NCBI GenBank assembly: GCA_019233055.1
Contig: JAFAMV010000033.1
Location: forward strand, 1 to 49,105
DNA: 49,105 nt
DNA from: Curvibacter sp.
GTDB lineage: Bacteria; Pseudomonadota; Gammaproteobacteria; Burkholderiales; Burkholderiaceae_C
Direction: 5' to 3'
In this document: positions 7,921-16,735 of the stretch, piece after piece
Numbering within the stretch: position 1 is the stretch's first letter
How the letters are laid out: every line of letters begins with the position of its first letter
Notes under the pieces: generated by a model
Database searches by the model: none
What the model was told of the DNA's origin: nothing
Seen by the model: only the letters and a program-made list of their open reading frames with translations
Translations under genes and position numbers: made by a program

Positions 7921-10900
7921 ATGGCGATTGCCTTGCTGTTGATCGAGAGTGATGAAGTCCACCGGCAGGCCGTGAAAGGCATGCTGGCTGAGCGCCAGCC
8001 GGTCTGGCATCTGGACATGGCGGCCTCGCTTGGCGAGGCGCAGGAACTGCTTGGACGCCGTCCGCCCGATGTGGCCTTGGTCGCGAGCCGACTGGCCGGC
8101 GATGCGCGACAGCCGCTGTTGGCGTCCCTCGGCCCCACGCCGGCCATCCTGTTGATCGACGAAGGCGAGGAGGCGCTGGCGGCGCAAGGTCTGCGGGAAG
8201 GTTTTTCGGACTACCTGATCAAGGATGCCCGCCACGGCTACCTGCACACCCTGCCGGGTCAGGTGCTGGCCGCCATCGACAAGGTGCGCCTGGAGCGGGC
8301 CTTGCGTGAAAGTGCCACCTTGGCCGAGCTGGCCCTGGCTGGCGCCGACCTGGGTTTCTGGCAGCGCAATCTGCAGACCGGCGAAGCCACCCTCAGCCAT
8401 CGATGGCAGCAGATGCTGGGCATGGACCGGGCCGGTTCCCTGCCGTCGCAGCAGGCCTGGGCGGCGGCGGTCCATCCAGACGACTGGCCTCTGTTGCAGC
8501 AGCGCATCCAGCAATACCTGGAAGGTGGAAGCGCCGTCTATGAGGCCGAATACCGCATGCGGCATCGAGATGGGCACTGGATCTGGGTTGCCAGCCGCGG
8601 GCGCGTCATGGAGTCGAGCCCCGACGGCAAACCCCTGTTGATCTGCGGCACCTACATGGACGTCACCGCGCGGCGCGCGGCCGACCAGGCGCTGGAGCGG
8701 CAGCGCCTGCTGCTGCGTGCCCTGTCGCAGGCCCAGAGCACCTTCATCGCCAATCTCCAACCGCATGCGGCCTTCGACGGCCTGCTGCAGTTGTTGTTGG
8801 ACATGACCGGGGCCCTGGCAGGCTGCCTGGGCGAGGTCGTGCGAGGCGGTGACGGCAGTGTGGTGTGCCTGGTGCATTCGGGCACCAGGCTGTTTCCCGA
8901 GGCCCTTCATCGATGGGTGGAAGAGGCGGTGCGTCAGCCCCTGCCGGTCACCCACACCCTGCGGCCGGCCGACGATGGCCTGGAGGGCATCTGGCACATC
9001 CTGCCTGTCGCGAGTGGTGAGCGGGTGGTGGCCTTCATGGCGCTGCACCTGCCTGCGGGGGCCGATCTGCCGGACCTGGCTGAGATCACGCCTGTGCTGA
9101 GCACCGCCAGCCAGTTGGTGCTGGCCTGGCGGGCGCGGCTGGAGCGCCGCCAGACACAGGACCAGTTGCGCGAGACTTCGGAACTCCTGGCCCAGAAGAC
9201 CCGGGCCCTCGAATTGACGCTGGACAGCATGACCCAGGGCATCACCAATGTCGATGCCGGCGGCCGGGTGCAGGTCTACAACCGACGCTATCTGGAGCTG
9301 CTGGATCTGCCGGAGACCTTGATGGCCGGCCATCCGATGGCCAGCGAGGTGGTCCAGTTGCAGGTCGAGCGCGGTGATTTCGGACCCGGCTACGAGCTGG
9401 TGGACCTGAACGCCCGCAACTATGTCGAAGGCGCCTACACCCAGGTCGACGCCCCCATGCCCGAACGCTACCTCCGCCGGACCCGTTCCGGTCAGGTCAT
9501 CGAGGTGTTCACGCGACAACTGGCCGGCGGGGGGCGGGTCCGGACCTTCACCGACGTCACCGCCTACATGCAGGCCCAGGAGGCCTTGCGGCAGAGCGAG
9601 GAACGCTGGCGCAGTCTCAGTGCGCTGTCCTCTGACTGGTATTGGGAGCAGGATGAGCATTTCCGCTTCGTCAAGGTCGACGGCCAGCAGGAGCGGCGCA
9701 TGGGCGTGACCGAGTCCTTTGCCGTCGGCAGGGCGCGCTGGGAGCTCGAAGCGCTCAACGTCACCGAGGCCGGTTGGGCGGAGCACCGGCGGGCCGTCGA
9801 GGCCCATGAGGTCTTCCTCGACTTCGAGCTGCAGCGCAACAGCATGATCGACAACAGCATGCGCTGGTTGTCCGTCAGCGGTGCGCCCATCTTCGATGCC
9901 GAGGGGCGCTTCCGTGGTTACCGGGGGGTGGGGCGGGACATCACCGAAAAGAAGAAGGCTGAAGCGATCATCGAACGCCTGGCCTTCTATGACGAACTGA
10001 CCAGCCTGCCCAACCGGCGCCTCTTGCTGGTGCGCCTGGCCCAGGCCCTGGCCGACTGCCAGCGCGACGCCGGGCATGGCGCGCTGCTGTTCCTGGATCT
10101 GGACAACTTCAAGGACCTCAACGACACGCTGGGCCACGACCGGGGTGACATGCTGCTGTCCCAGGTGGCCACCCGGCTGGTGGCCTGCGTGCGGACCGAG
10201 GACACCGTGGCCCGTCTCGGGGGCGATGAATTCGTGCTGGTGCTCACCGCCCTGGGGCATTCGATGGCCGAGGCGGCCATGGCGGCCGAGACCGTGGCGC
10301 ACAAGATCCTCAACACGCTGAACCAGCCGTACCCGATTGCCGACAGCCTGCACCACAGCACGCCCAGCGTCGGCATCGCGATGTTCGGCAACGAAGGCCT
10401 GGGTGCTGACGAGCTGCTCAAGCGCGGCGACCTCGCCATGTACCAGGCCAAGGCGGCCGGACGCAACACCCTGTGTTTCTACGACCCGGGGATGCAGGAG
10501 GCGGTCAGCGCGCGTTCGGCCATGGAGGCCGATCTGCGCCAGGCCTTGCAGCGCAACGAGTTCCGCCTGCTCTATCAGCCGGTGGTCGATGGGTCGGGCC
10601 GGATGCTGGGGGTCGAGGCGCTGCTGCGCTGGGGCCATCCCCAGCGCGGCAACATCTCGCCGGCAGAGTTCATCCCGCTGGCCGAGAAGACCGGGCTCAT
10701 CCTGCCCCTGGGGCGTTGGGTGCTGCAGACGGCCTGCCGCCAGTTGGTGGGCTGGAGCAGCGACCCCCGCATGGCGCACCTGAGCATTGCGGTCAATGTG
10801 AGCGCCCGTGAATTCCGCGATCCGGGCTTCGTCGAAGCCGTGGTCGCCGTGCTGGAGAGCACCGGGGCCAAGGCCTCCCAGCTCAAGCTCGAGTTGACGG

Positions 10901-11286
10901 AAAGCCTGCTGCTCAACGATGTCGAAGACATCATCGCCAAGATGACCCTGCTCCAGTTGCGCGGCGTGGGCTTCTCGCTGGACGATTTCGGTACCGGCTA
11001 TTCGAGCCTCAGCTACCTCAAGCGACTGCCTCTGGACCAGTTGAAGATCGACCAGTCGTTTGTGCGTGATGTGCTGACCGATCCGAACGATGCCACGATC
11101 GCCCGCACCATCATCGCCCTGGCCAGCAGCCTGGGGCTGGCCGTGGTGGCCGAGGGCGTGGAAAACGCCGGGCAACGGGCCTTCCTTCTGCGCAATGGAT
11201 GCAATGCATTCCAGGGCTACCATTTCAGCCGCCCCGTGCCGGCGGTGAGCCTGCTGGACCTGCTGCAGCAGCCCTTGGGCACCTGA
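7921..11286 (+). CDS. Multi-sensor PAS/GGDEF/EAL signalling protein
   Basis: Predicted cytoplasmic c-di-GMP enzyme of 1121 residues with no TM segment. Order: a receiver-like domain (1-120) starting MAIALLLIESDEVHR that lacks the usual acidic pocket pattern; a PAS/PAC unit (about 130-255); a GAF-like region (about 275-400); a PAS-7-type domain (about 425-545, LELTLDSMTQGITNVDA); another PAS (about 560-680); then GGDEF and EAL. GGDEF is intact (RLGGDEF, 767-771), as are EAL (GVEALLRW, 899-901) and the downstream DDFGTGYSSLSYL motif. Both activities are therefore possible and the net direction cannot be read. It is followed by a small ORF and an HDOD gene, likely one transcript. Confidence 0.93.
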   Translation: MAIALLLIESDEVHRQAVKGMLAERQPVWHLDMAASLGEAQELLGRRPPDVALVASRLAGDARQPLLASLGPTPAILLIDEGEEALAAQGLREGFSDYLIKDARHGYLHTLPGQVLAAIDKVRLERALRESATLAELALAGADLGFWQRNLQTGEATLSHRWQQMLGMDRAGSLPSQQAWAAAVHPDDWPLLQQRIQQYLEGGSAVYEAEYRMRHRDGHWIWVASRGRVMESSPDGKPLLICGTYMDVTARRAADQALERQRLLLRALSQAQSTFIANLQPHAAFDGLLQLLLDMTGALAGCLGEVVRGGDGSVVCLVHSGTRLFPEALHRWVEEAVRQPLPVTHTLRPADDGLEGIWHILPVASGERVVAFMALHLPAGADLPDLAEITPVLSTASQLVLAWRARLERRQTQDQLRETSELLAQKTRALELTLDSMTQGITNVDAGGRVQVYNRRYLELLDLPETLMAGHPMASEVVQLQVERGDFGPGYELVDLNARNYVEGAYTQVDAPMPERYLRRTRSGQVIEVFTRQLAGGGRVRTFTDVTAYMQAQEALRQSEERWRSLSALSSDWYWEQDEHFRFVKVDGQQERRMGVTESFAVGRARWELEALNVTEAGWAEHRRAVEAHEVFLDFELQRNSMIDNSMRWLSVSGAPIFDAEGRFRGYRGVGRDITEKKKAEAIIERLAFYDELTSLPNRRLLLVRLAQALADCQRDAGHGALLFLDLDNFKDLNDTLGHDRGDMLLSQVATRLVACVRTEDTVARLGGDEFVLVLTALGHSMAEAAMAAETVAHKILNTLNQPYPIADSLHHSTPSVGIAMFGNEGLGADELLKRGDLAMYQAKAAGRNTLCFYDPGMQEAVSARSAMEADLRQALQRNEFRLLYQPVVDGSGRMLGVEALLRWGHPQRGNISPAEFIPLAEKTGLILPLGRWVLQTACRQLVGWSSDPRMAHLSIAVNVSAREFRDPGFVEAVVAVLESTGAKASQLKLELTESLLLNDVEDIIAKMTLLQLRGVGFSLDDFGTGYSSLSYLKRLPLDQLKIDQSFVRDVLTDPNDATIARTIIALASSLGLAVVAEGVENAGQRAFLLRNGCNAFQGYHFSRPVPAVSLLDLLQQPLGT

Positions 11287-11320
11287 AGCAGACATCCCTC
11301 GAGGCCCGGAACCGACACCC

Positions 11321-11536
11321 ATGAATGATGCCCGCCCTCCCGATGCCGCCGATATCGGACCTGCACCTGCAGCCCCATCTGCATCCGCAATTTCCGCAGA
11401 CGCCGACGCGCCACCCCCCGCCGGGTCGTCACCTGCGGCGCAACGGTTGGCCTACCTGTTCCGCCGCGTTCCGGTGGGTGCCCCGGCGCACCCCTTGCTG
11501 GCCTTGATGCAACGCCATCGGGGCATCGGACCATGA
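11321..11536 (+). CDS. Possible small protein coupled to the HDOD gene
   Basis: A 71-residue ORF starting MNDARPPDAADIG. Its first 45 residues are Pro/Ala-rich and probably disordered; the end (AQRLAYLFRRVPVGAPAH) could form a helix. It starts 34 bases after the EAL gene and its stop overlaps the HDOD start (ATGATG region), which suggests coupled translation. It is either a real small gene or an N-terminal piece of the HDOD protein displaced by a frameshift. I do not recognise a family. Confidence 0.4.
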   Translation: MNDARPPDAADIGPAPAAPSASAISADADAPPPAGSSPAAQRLAYLFRRVPVGAPAHPLLALMQRHRGIGP

Positions 11537-12384
11537 TGCCGGGCACCGATCTGGATCGGGCCACCCTGGTGGCGGCGGTGCGCCGCCTGCCCTCGCTGCC
11601 GGCGGTGGTGAGCCAGTTGCTGGCGATGATGCAGGATCCGCAGGCCAGCCTGGAGCAGATGGCCGAGCTGCTGTCGCTCGACCAGGCCTTGGCGGCGCGC
11701 GTCCTGCAGCTGGCCAATTCGCCGTTCTATGGCGTCTCCGGCCGGATCCGCTCGATCCGTGACGGCGTCATGATCCTGGGGCAGCGCCAGCTCGGCACCC
11801 TGGTGATGGCCGCCGGGATGACACGTCAGTTCGAGCACTTGCACGGCAAGGCCCTGCAACTGGATGTCTTCTGCCGGCACGCCATCGCCAGCGCCGTCGC
11901 CTGCCGTGCGCTGGCCCGCCTGCATGGGCTGGATGAAGCGGCCGCGTTCACGGCGGGTCTGCTGCACGATGTCGGCCGCCTGGCCCTGGCCCGCTGCCTT
12001 CCCGAGGGCATGGCTCAGGTCGTCCTGTGGGTCGAGCAGCATGATCTGTCGCACAGCCAGGCAGAGCGTCAGCTGCTGGGCTGGGAGCACAGCGAGGTCG
12101 GGGGCTGGGTCAGCGAACACTGGCGTTTTTCTGCCGATGTGGTGGACGCCATCCGTCAGCATCATGAGCCGCCGCCATGTGCTTCAGTGTGCCTGGCCGA
12201 TGTGGTGCATGTCGGCAACGCCCTGGCCCATGCCCTGGACCTGAGCGGCGCCCCCGACGAGGCGGTGCCCCCGCTGGACTCGGCGGCCTGGCAACGGATC
12301 GCCCCACAGGCCAGTCTGCCGTCGATCCTGCTGGCGGGCATCGAGGAAGAGTTCGAGGCATTGCAGGCCGTGCTGCGGCCATAG
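11533..12384 (+). CDS. HDOD domain signalling protein
   Basis: The 283-residue product consists of an HDOD domain (about 10-210) and a short tail. It opens with LPSLPAVVSQLLAMMQDP and contains LSLDQALAARVLQLANSPFYG, a canonical HDOD segment, and the HD-like LLHDVGRLALA. HDOD proteins generally act as non-catalytic signalling or scaffold modules and often work with c-di-GMP or two-component pathways. Linkage to the upstream GGDEF/EAL gene fits that role, which is inferred. It converges on the Kef-type gene across a strong hairpin. Confidence 0.9.
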   Translation: MMPGTDLDRATLVAAVRRLPSLPAVVSQLLAMMQDPQASLEQMAELLSLDQALAARVLQLANSPFYGVSGRIRSIRDGVMILGQRQLGTLVMAAGMTRQFEHLHGKALQLDVFCRHAIASAVACRALARLHGLDEAAAFTAGLLHDVGRLALARCLPEGMAQVVLWVEQHDLSHSQAERQLLGWEHSEVGGWVSEHWRFSADVVDAIRQHHEPPPCASVCLADVVHVGNALAHALDLSGAPDEAVPPLDSAAWQRIAPQASLPSILLAGIEEEFEALQAVLRP

Positions 12385-12433
12385 AGCCTCTCCAATGTCT
12401 CCCACGGCCCGTGCGAGACATTGAAAAGGCTCT
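12383..12433. terminator. Long two-part hairpin between convergent HDOD and Kef genes
   Basis: AGAGCCT (12383-12389) pairs with AGGCTCT (12427-12433). Inside it CAATGTCTC (12393-12401) pairs with GAGACATTG (12415-12423), separated by a 3x3 internal loop. All 16 pairs are perfect. There is no strong T run, but the location between converging genes fits a bidirectional terminator or transcript-end stabiliser. Confidence 0.65.
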
Positions 12434-12438
12434 CAGGC

Positions 12439-14424
12439 TCAACCGCCCAGCAGCTTGGCTTCGGCCAGTGCCAGCGGCTCGGGACGTCCCGACAGCACCA
12501 CGGTGTCGCCGTCGGCCAGCACGGTGTCGTCCTGCACCGGCACCACCTTGCCGCTGGCCCGCCGCAGGTTCACCACGCGCACGCCGATGGCATGCAAAGC
12601 CAGGTCGCCCAGGGGCCGATTCCGCCAGTAGGCCGCATCGGGCAGGCTGACCGTGTGCAGGCGTTCGTGTTCGCGCTCGCTGGCCTTGTCGTCGTCGGCG
12701 CCGTGGAAGTAGCCCCGCAGCAGGTTGTAGCGTGCATCGCGCTGATCCTGGACCACCCGGATCACCCGTCGCATCGGCACCCCGACCAGGGCCAGCGCGT
12801 GGCTGGCCAGCATCAGCGAGCCCTCGATGGCCTCGGGCACCACCTCGGTGGCACCGGCGGCCTGCAGTTTCTCCAGGTCGTGGTCATCCTGGGTGCGCAC
12901 GATCACCGGCACGTGGGCCGCATGGTGGCGCGCATTGGCCAGCACCTTCAGCGCGCCCGGCACATCGACGTAGGTCACCACCACGGCGCTGGCGCGGGCC
13001 AGGCCCGCGGCCATCAGGGACTGCAGCCGGGCCGCATCGCCGAAGACGACCGAATCGCCGGCCGCGGCCGCCTTGCGCACCCGGTCGGGGTCCAGGTCGA
13101 GCGCCATGTACGGAATGCCTTCCCCCTCCAGCATGCGCGCCAGGTTCTGGCCGCAGCGGCCGTAGCCGCAGATGATCACATGCTTGCTGGTGTTGATGGA
13201 CTTGCGCGCGATGGTGGTCATCTGCAGCGACTGCTGCAGCCATTCGCTGGCCACCAGCTTCATCACGATGGTGTTGCTGTACTGGATGAGGAAGGGCGTG
13301 GCCAGCATGGACAGCACCATGGCGGCCAGGATCGGGGCGAGAAGATGCGGCGAGAGCAGGCTCCGGTCCTGGGCCAGCGACAGCAGCACGAAACCGAATT
13401 CGCCGGCCTGGGCCAGGTACAGGCCGGTGCGCAGGGACACCCCCATGGTGGCGCCCAGGCCGCGCGAGAGCAGGCTCACCAAACCCAGCTTGAGCAGCAG
13501 AGGCAGGGCCAGCAGCACCAGCACCAGGCCCCAGCGCTGCAGCACGATGTGCCAGTCCAGCATCATGCCGATGGTGATGAAGAACAGCCCCAGCAGCACG
13601 TCGTGGAAGGGGCGGATGTCGATCTCCACCTGGTGCTTGTATTCGGTCTCCGAGACCAGCATGCCGGCAATGAAGGCGCCCAGCGCGAGGCTCAGGCCGG
13701 CCTTCTCGGTCAGCCAGGCCAGCCCCAGGGTGATCAGCAGCAGGTTCAGCATGAACAGCTCGTCGCTCTTGCGGCGGGCCACCATCGTGAGCCACCAGCG
13801 CATCACGCGTTGGCCGCCCACCAGCAGCAGGGCCACCAGCACCGAGGCCTTGAGCAGCGCCAGCCCCAGGGCATGCAGCAGTTCGTTGGGCGGGCTGCCC
13901 AGGGCCGGGATCAGCACCAGCAGCGGCACCACCGCCAGATCCTGGAACAGCAGCACCCCCATGACCCGCTTGCCGTGCTCGCTCTCGAGTTCGAGGCGCT
14001 CGGCCATGAGCTTGACCACGATGGCCGTGCTGCTCATGGCCATGGCGCCCGAGAGGGCCAGTGCGGTCTGCCAGCCCATGGTCCAGAGGGTCGGCGCCAG
14101 CACCGCCAGGAACAGCGAACCCAATGTGCCCAGGCCGATGGTCAACATGACCTGCAGCAGCCCCAGCCCGAACACGTGCTTGCGCATCGCACGCAGCTTG
14201 GGAAGGCTGAACTCGAGGCCGATGGCGAACATCAGGAACACCACGCCGAATTCGCCCAGGTGGCGCACCCCTTCGGAGTTCTGGGCCAGGGCCAATGCAT
14301 TCGGCCCGATCAACACCCCTGACACCAGATAGCCCAGCATCGGCGGCAGCTTGAGCGTGCGGCAGGCCACCACGCCCAGCACCGCGGCCAGCAGATAGAG
14401 CAGGGTGAGTTCAAGGGAGGTCAT
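12439..14424 (-). CDS. KefB/KefC-type monovalent cation:proton antiporter with RCK domain
   Basis: Inner-membrane CPA2 antiporter, 661 residues. About 12 hydrophobic segments fill residues 1-380 (start MTSLELTLLYLLAAVLG; LPPMLGYLVSGVLIGP; FSLPKLRAMRKHVFG; GAFIAGMLVSET). A TrkA-N/RCK nucleotide-binding domain follows (about 400-520, HVIICGYGRCGQNLARML). A TrkA-C domain lies at the C-terminus (about 575-655). This is the Kef layout; K+ and H+ are the likely ions but specificity is not read here. ATG 14424 chosen; the open frame to 14757 runs across the divergent promoter and into kdsD. It lies upstream of kdsD, as commonly seen in Burkholderiales. Confidence 0.93.
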   Translation of the reverse strand: MTSLELTLLYLLAAVLGVVACRTLKLPPMLGYLVSGVLIGPNALALAQNSEGVRHLGEFGVVFLMFAIGLEFSLPKLRAMRKHVFGLGLLQVMLTIGLGTLGSLFLAVLAPTLWTMGWQTALALSGAMAMSSTAIVVKLMAERLELESEHGKRVMGVLLFQDLAVVPLLVLIPALGSPPNELLHALGLALLKASVLVALLLVGGQRVMRWWLTMVARRKSDELFMLNLLLITLGLAWLTEKAGLSLALGAFIAGMLVSETEYKHQVEIDIRPFHDVLLGLFFITIGMMLDWHIVLQRWGLVLVLLALPLLLKLGLVSLLSRGLGATMGVSLRTGLYLAQAGEFGFVLLSLAQDRSLLSPHLLAPILAAMVLSMLATPFLIQYSNTIVMKLVASEWLQQSLQMTTIARKSINTSKHVIICGYGRCGQNLARMLEGEGIPYMALDLDPDRVRKAAAAGDSVVFGDAARLQSLMAAGLARASAVVVTYVDVPGALKVLANARHHAAHVPVIVRTQDDHDLEKLQAAGATEVVPEAIEGSLMLASHALALVGVPMRRVIRVVQDQRDARYNLLRGYFHGADDDKASEREHERLHTVSLPDAAYWRNRPLGDLALHAIGVRVVNLRRASGKVVPVQDDTVLADGDTVVLSGRPEPLALAEAKLLGG

Positions 14425-14493
14425 GGTCTGCGATGCTAGCCCAGTCCACAAGGGCCCAGCAGGTTTCAGGCCAGCTTTGTGCGGGCCCCCCGA

Positions 14494-14499
14494 TAGAAT
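14494..14499 (+). promoter_or_regulatory. Candidate -10 element of kdsD (leaderless start)
   Basis: TAGAAT ends seven bases before the kdsD ATG, so transcription would begin at or next to the start codon. No Shine-Dalgarno is visible. The -35 region is weak. Confidence 0.4.
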
Positions 14500-14505
14500 C
14501 GCGGC

Positions 14506-15483
14506 ATGATTTTCGACCCCACACAGGTGATGCGCCGGGCGCAGCAGACCTTCGACATCGAGGCCGCCGCCGTGGCCGGGCTCAGCCGCCGCACGGGCGA
14601 CGCCTTTGTGGAGGCGGTGCGGCGCATCCTGGCCTGCAGCGGGCGGGTGGTGGTGACCGGCATGGGCAAGAGCGGCCATGTCGGGCGCAAGATCTGCGCC
14701 ACCCTGGCGTCCACCGGCACGCCGGCCCTGTTCGTCCACCCCGCCGAGGCCAGCCATGGCGACCTGGGCATGATCACTGCGGCCGACGTCGTGCTGGCCA
14801 TCTCCAACAGCGGTGAATCGGCCGAGCTCGATGCCATCCTGCCGGTGGTCAAGCGGCTGGGGGCCCTGCTCATCGGCATGACCGGAGGGGCCACTTCTTC
14901 ACTGGCCCGCTATGCCGACATCGTGCTCGACAGCGGCGTCGAGAAAGAGGCCTGCCCTCTGAACCTGGCCCCCACGGCGAGCACCACGGCCCAGATGGCC
15001 CTGGGCGATGCCCTGGCCGTCGCGCTGCTGGAGGCCCGGGGCTTCGGTGCCGAAGATTTCGCCCGCTCGCACCCCGGTGGGGCCCTGGGGCGCAAGCTGC
15101 TGACCCTGGTGAGCGACGTCATGCGCAGCGGCGAGGCCCTGCCCCGGGTCGGCCCGCAGGCGAGCTTCATCGAACTGATGCGGGAGATGAGCGCCAAGGG
15201 CCTGGGGGCGTCGGCGGTGGTCGATGCCAGCGGGCGGGTGCTGGGCATCTTCACCGATGGCGACCTGCGCCGTCTGATCGAGAAAGAGGTCAACCTGCTG
15301 GCCAGCCAGGCCAGCGAGGTGATGCATGCCGCGCCGCGCCGCATCCGGGCCGATGCCCTGGCGGTCGATGCGGCGGCCCTCATGGAACAGCACCGCATCA
15401 CCAGTGTGCTGGTCACCGATGCGGATGATGTGCTGCAGGGCATCGTGCACATCGGCGACCTGATGCGTGCCAAGGTCATCTGA
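14506..15483 (+). CDS. kdsD: Arabinose-5-phosphate isomerase KdsD
   Basis: Converts ribulose-5-phosphate to arabinose-5-phosphate, the first step to Kdo for lipopolysaccharide. The 325-residue product has an N-terminal SIS sugar-isomerase domain (about 35-170; VVVTGMGKSGHVGRKI, HPAEASHGDLGMI, SNSGESAEL). Two CBS repeats follow (about 205-325; LGIFTDGDLRRLIEK). Length matches E. coli KdsD (328). It is followed 13 bases later by kdsC in the same direction, so consecutive Kdo-pathway steps are linked. The ATG is directly preceded by a -10-like TAGAAT rather than a Shine-Dalgarno. Confidence 0.96.
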   Translation: MIFDPTQVMRRAQQTFDIEAAAVAGLSRRTGDAFVEAVRRILACSGRVVVTGMGKSGHVGRKICATLASTGTPALFVHPAEASHGDLGMITAADVVLAISNSGESAELDAILPVVKRLGALLIGMTGGATSSLARYADIVLDSGVEKEACPLNLAPTASTTAQMALGDALAVALLEARGFGAEDFARSHPGGALGRKLLTLVSDVMRSGEALPRVGPQASFIELMREMSAKGLGASAVVDASGRVLGIFTDGDLRRLIEKEVNLLASQASEVMHAAPRRIRADALAVDAAALMEQHRITSVLVTDADDVLQGIVHIGDLMRAKVI

Positions 15484-15496
15484 AGGACGCCGGCCC

Positions 15497-16063
15497 ATGC
15501 ATGAACCTCTCCAGGCCCTGCGGCCTGCCCTGCAATTCGAGCCCGAGCTGTTGTTGCAGGCTCAGGGCGTCAAAGTGGCTTTCTTCGATGTCGACGGGGT
15601 CCTCACCGATGGGGGCCTGTATTTTTCGGAGCACGGTGAAACCCTGAAGCGATTCAGCACCCTCGACGGCCATGGTCTGAAACTGCTGACCCGTGCGGGC
15701 ATCACGCCGGTGGTGATCACCGGCCGCGACTCGCTGCCGCTGCGCCGCCGGCTGCAGGCCCTGGGCATCACCCACGTGCACTACGGGACCGAAGACAAAC
15801 GACCCGCTGCCGAGCAGACCCTGCAGGCCCTGGGGCTGGACTGGTCGCAGGCCGCAGCCATCGGCGACGACTGGCCGGATCTGCCCGTCCTGCGCCGCTG
15901 CGCACTGGCGGTGGCACCCGCGCAGGCGCATGCCGAGGTCCTGGCCTGCGCCCGCTACGTCACCCGACGTCCGGGCGGAGAGGGCGCAGCCCGCGAATTC
16001 TGCGACCTGCTTCTGGTGGCCGGCGGCCACTATGCCCGCCTGCTGCAGGACTGGGCCGCATGA
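15497..16063 (+). CDS. kdsC: 3-deoxy-D-manno-octulosonate 8-phosphate phosphatase KdsC
   Basis: HAD-superfamily phosphatase releasing Kdo from Kdo-8-phosphate. The 188-residue product contains HAD motif I VAFFDVDGVLTDG, motif II (VVITGRDS) and motif IV GDDWPDLPVL, as in tetrameric cap-less KdsC. ATG 15497 follows GAAGGACG. An in-frame ATG at 15467 inside kdsD would add ten residues and is less likely. The stop overlaps the lptC start by ATGA. Confidence 0.94.
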   Translation: MHEPLQALRPALQFEPELLLQAQGVKVAFFDVDGVLTDGGLYFSEHGETLKRFSTLDGHGLKLLTRAGITPVVITGRDSLPLRRRLQALGITHVHYGTEDKRPAAEQTLQALGLDWSQAAAIGDDWPDLPVLRRCALAVAPAQAHAEVLACARYVTRRPGGEGAAREFCDLLLVAGGHYARLLQDWAA

Positions 16064-16725
16064 GCGCCACCTCGTCCCTGGCGAGCCGCAGCCTGCGCTG
16101 GGGGGCGGATCGTTTCGCCATCTACCTGCCGGTGCTGCTCATGGGCGTGCTGGCACTCGGAACCTATTGGCTGGTCCGGACCACGCCGGTGTTCTCGCCC
16201 GAGGTGCCGGCGCAGGGGCCGCGCCATGAGCCGGACTATTTCATGCGGCATTTCTCGGTCAAGACCTTCGAGCCTTCGGGCCGCCTGAAGAACGAGCTTT
16301 CGGGGGTGGAGGGGCGCCATTTTCCGGACACCGACACGCTCGAGATCGATCAGGTCCACATGCGCTCCTACAGCCCTGAAGGGCAGGTCACCGTGGCAAC
16401 TGCCAAGCATGCCTTGAGCAACGGCGACAGCACCGAGGTCCAGCTCATGGGCGATGCGGTGGTGGTCCGTGAGGCCATGATCGATGCACAGGGGCGCAGT
16501 CTGCCGCGCCTGGAGTTCAGGGGGGAGTTCCTGCACGCCTACACCGATACCGAGCGGGTGAAGAGCCATCTGCCGGTCACCTTGATCCGGGGCGAAGACC
16601 ACTTCACGGGCGACTCGATGGACTTCGACAATGGCGCCCAGACCATCGAGCTGCATGGCCATGTGCATGGCTTCATGATGCCGGCGCAGCGCACGGCACC
16701 GGCCCCGAAGACGCCACGGCGTTGA
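16060..16725 (+). CDS. lptC: LPS export protein LptC
   Basis: Inner-membrane-anchored periplasmic bridge component that passes LPS from LptB2FG to LptA. The 221-residue product has one N-terminal TM helix (about 20-42, IYLPVLLMGVLALGTYWLV) and a beta-jellyroll domain (PDYFMRHFSVKTFEPSG, NELSGVEGRHFPDTDTLEI). It is overlapped by kdsC, a common order. The usual downstream lptA-lptB-rpoN genes are not here; an SDR gene follows. Confidence 0.9.
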   Translation: MSATSSLASRSLRWGADRFAIYLPVLLMGVLALGTYWLVRTTPVFSPEVPAQGPRHEPDYFMRHFSVKTFEPSGRLKNELSGVEGRHFPDTDTLEIDQVHMRSYSPEGQVTVATAKHALSNGDSTEVQLMGDAVVVREAMIDAQGRSLPRLEFRGEFLHAYTDTERVKSHLPVTLIRGEDHFTGDSMDFDNGAQTIELHGHVHGFMMPAQRTAPAPKTPRR

Positions 16726-16735
16726 GGTCCTGAGC

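Noticed and set aside
7882..11322. Minus-strand open frame of 1146 codons opposite the GGDEF/EAL gene
   Set aside because: It mirrors a clearly domain-rich plus-strand protein; its product is His/Gln/Gly-rich with no recognisable domain, as expected from the complement of GC-biased codons.
12421..14322. Plus-strand open frame of 633 codons opposite the Kef-type gene
   Set aside because: Shadow frame; the minus strand encodes complete antiporter and RCK domains.
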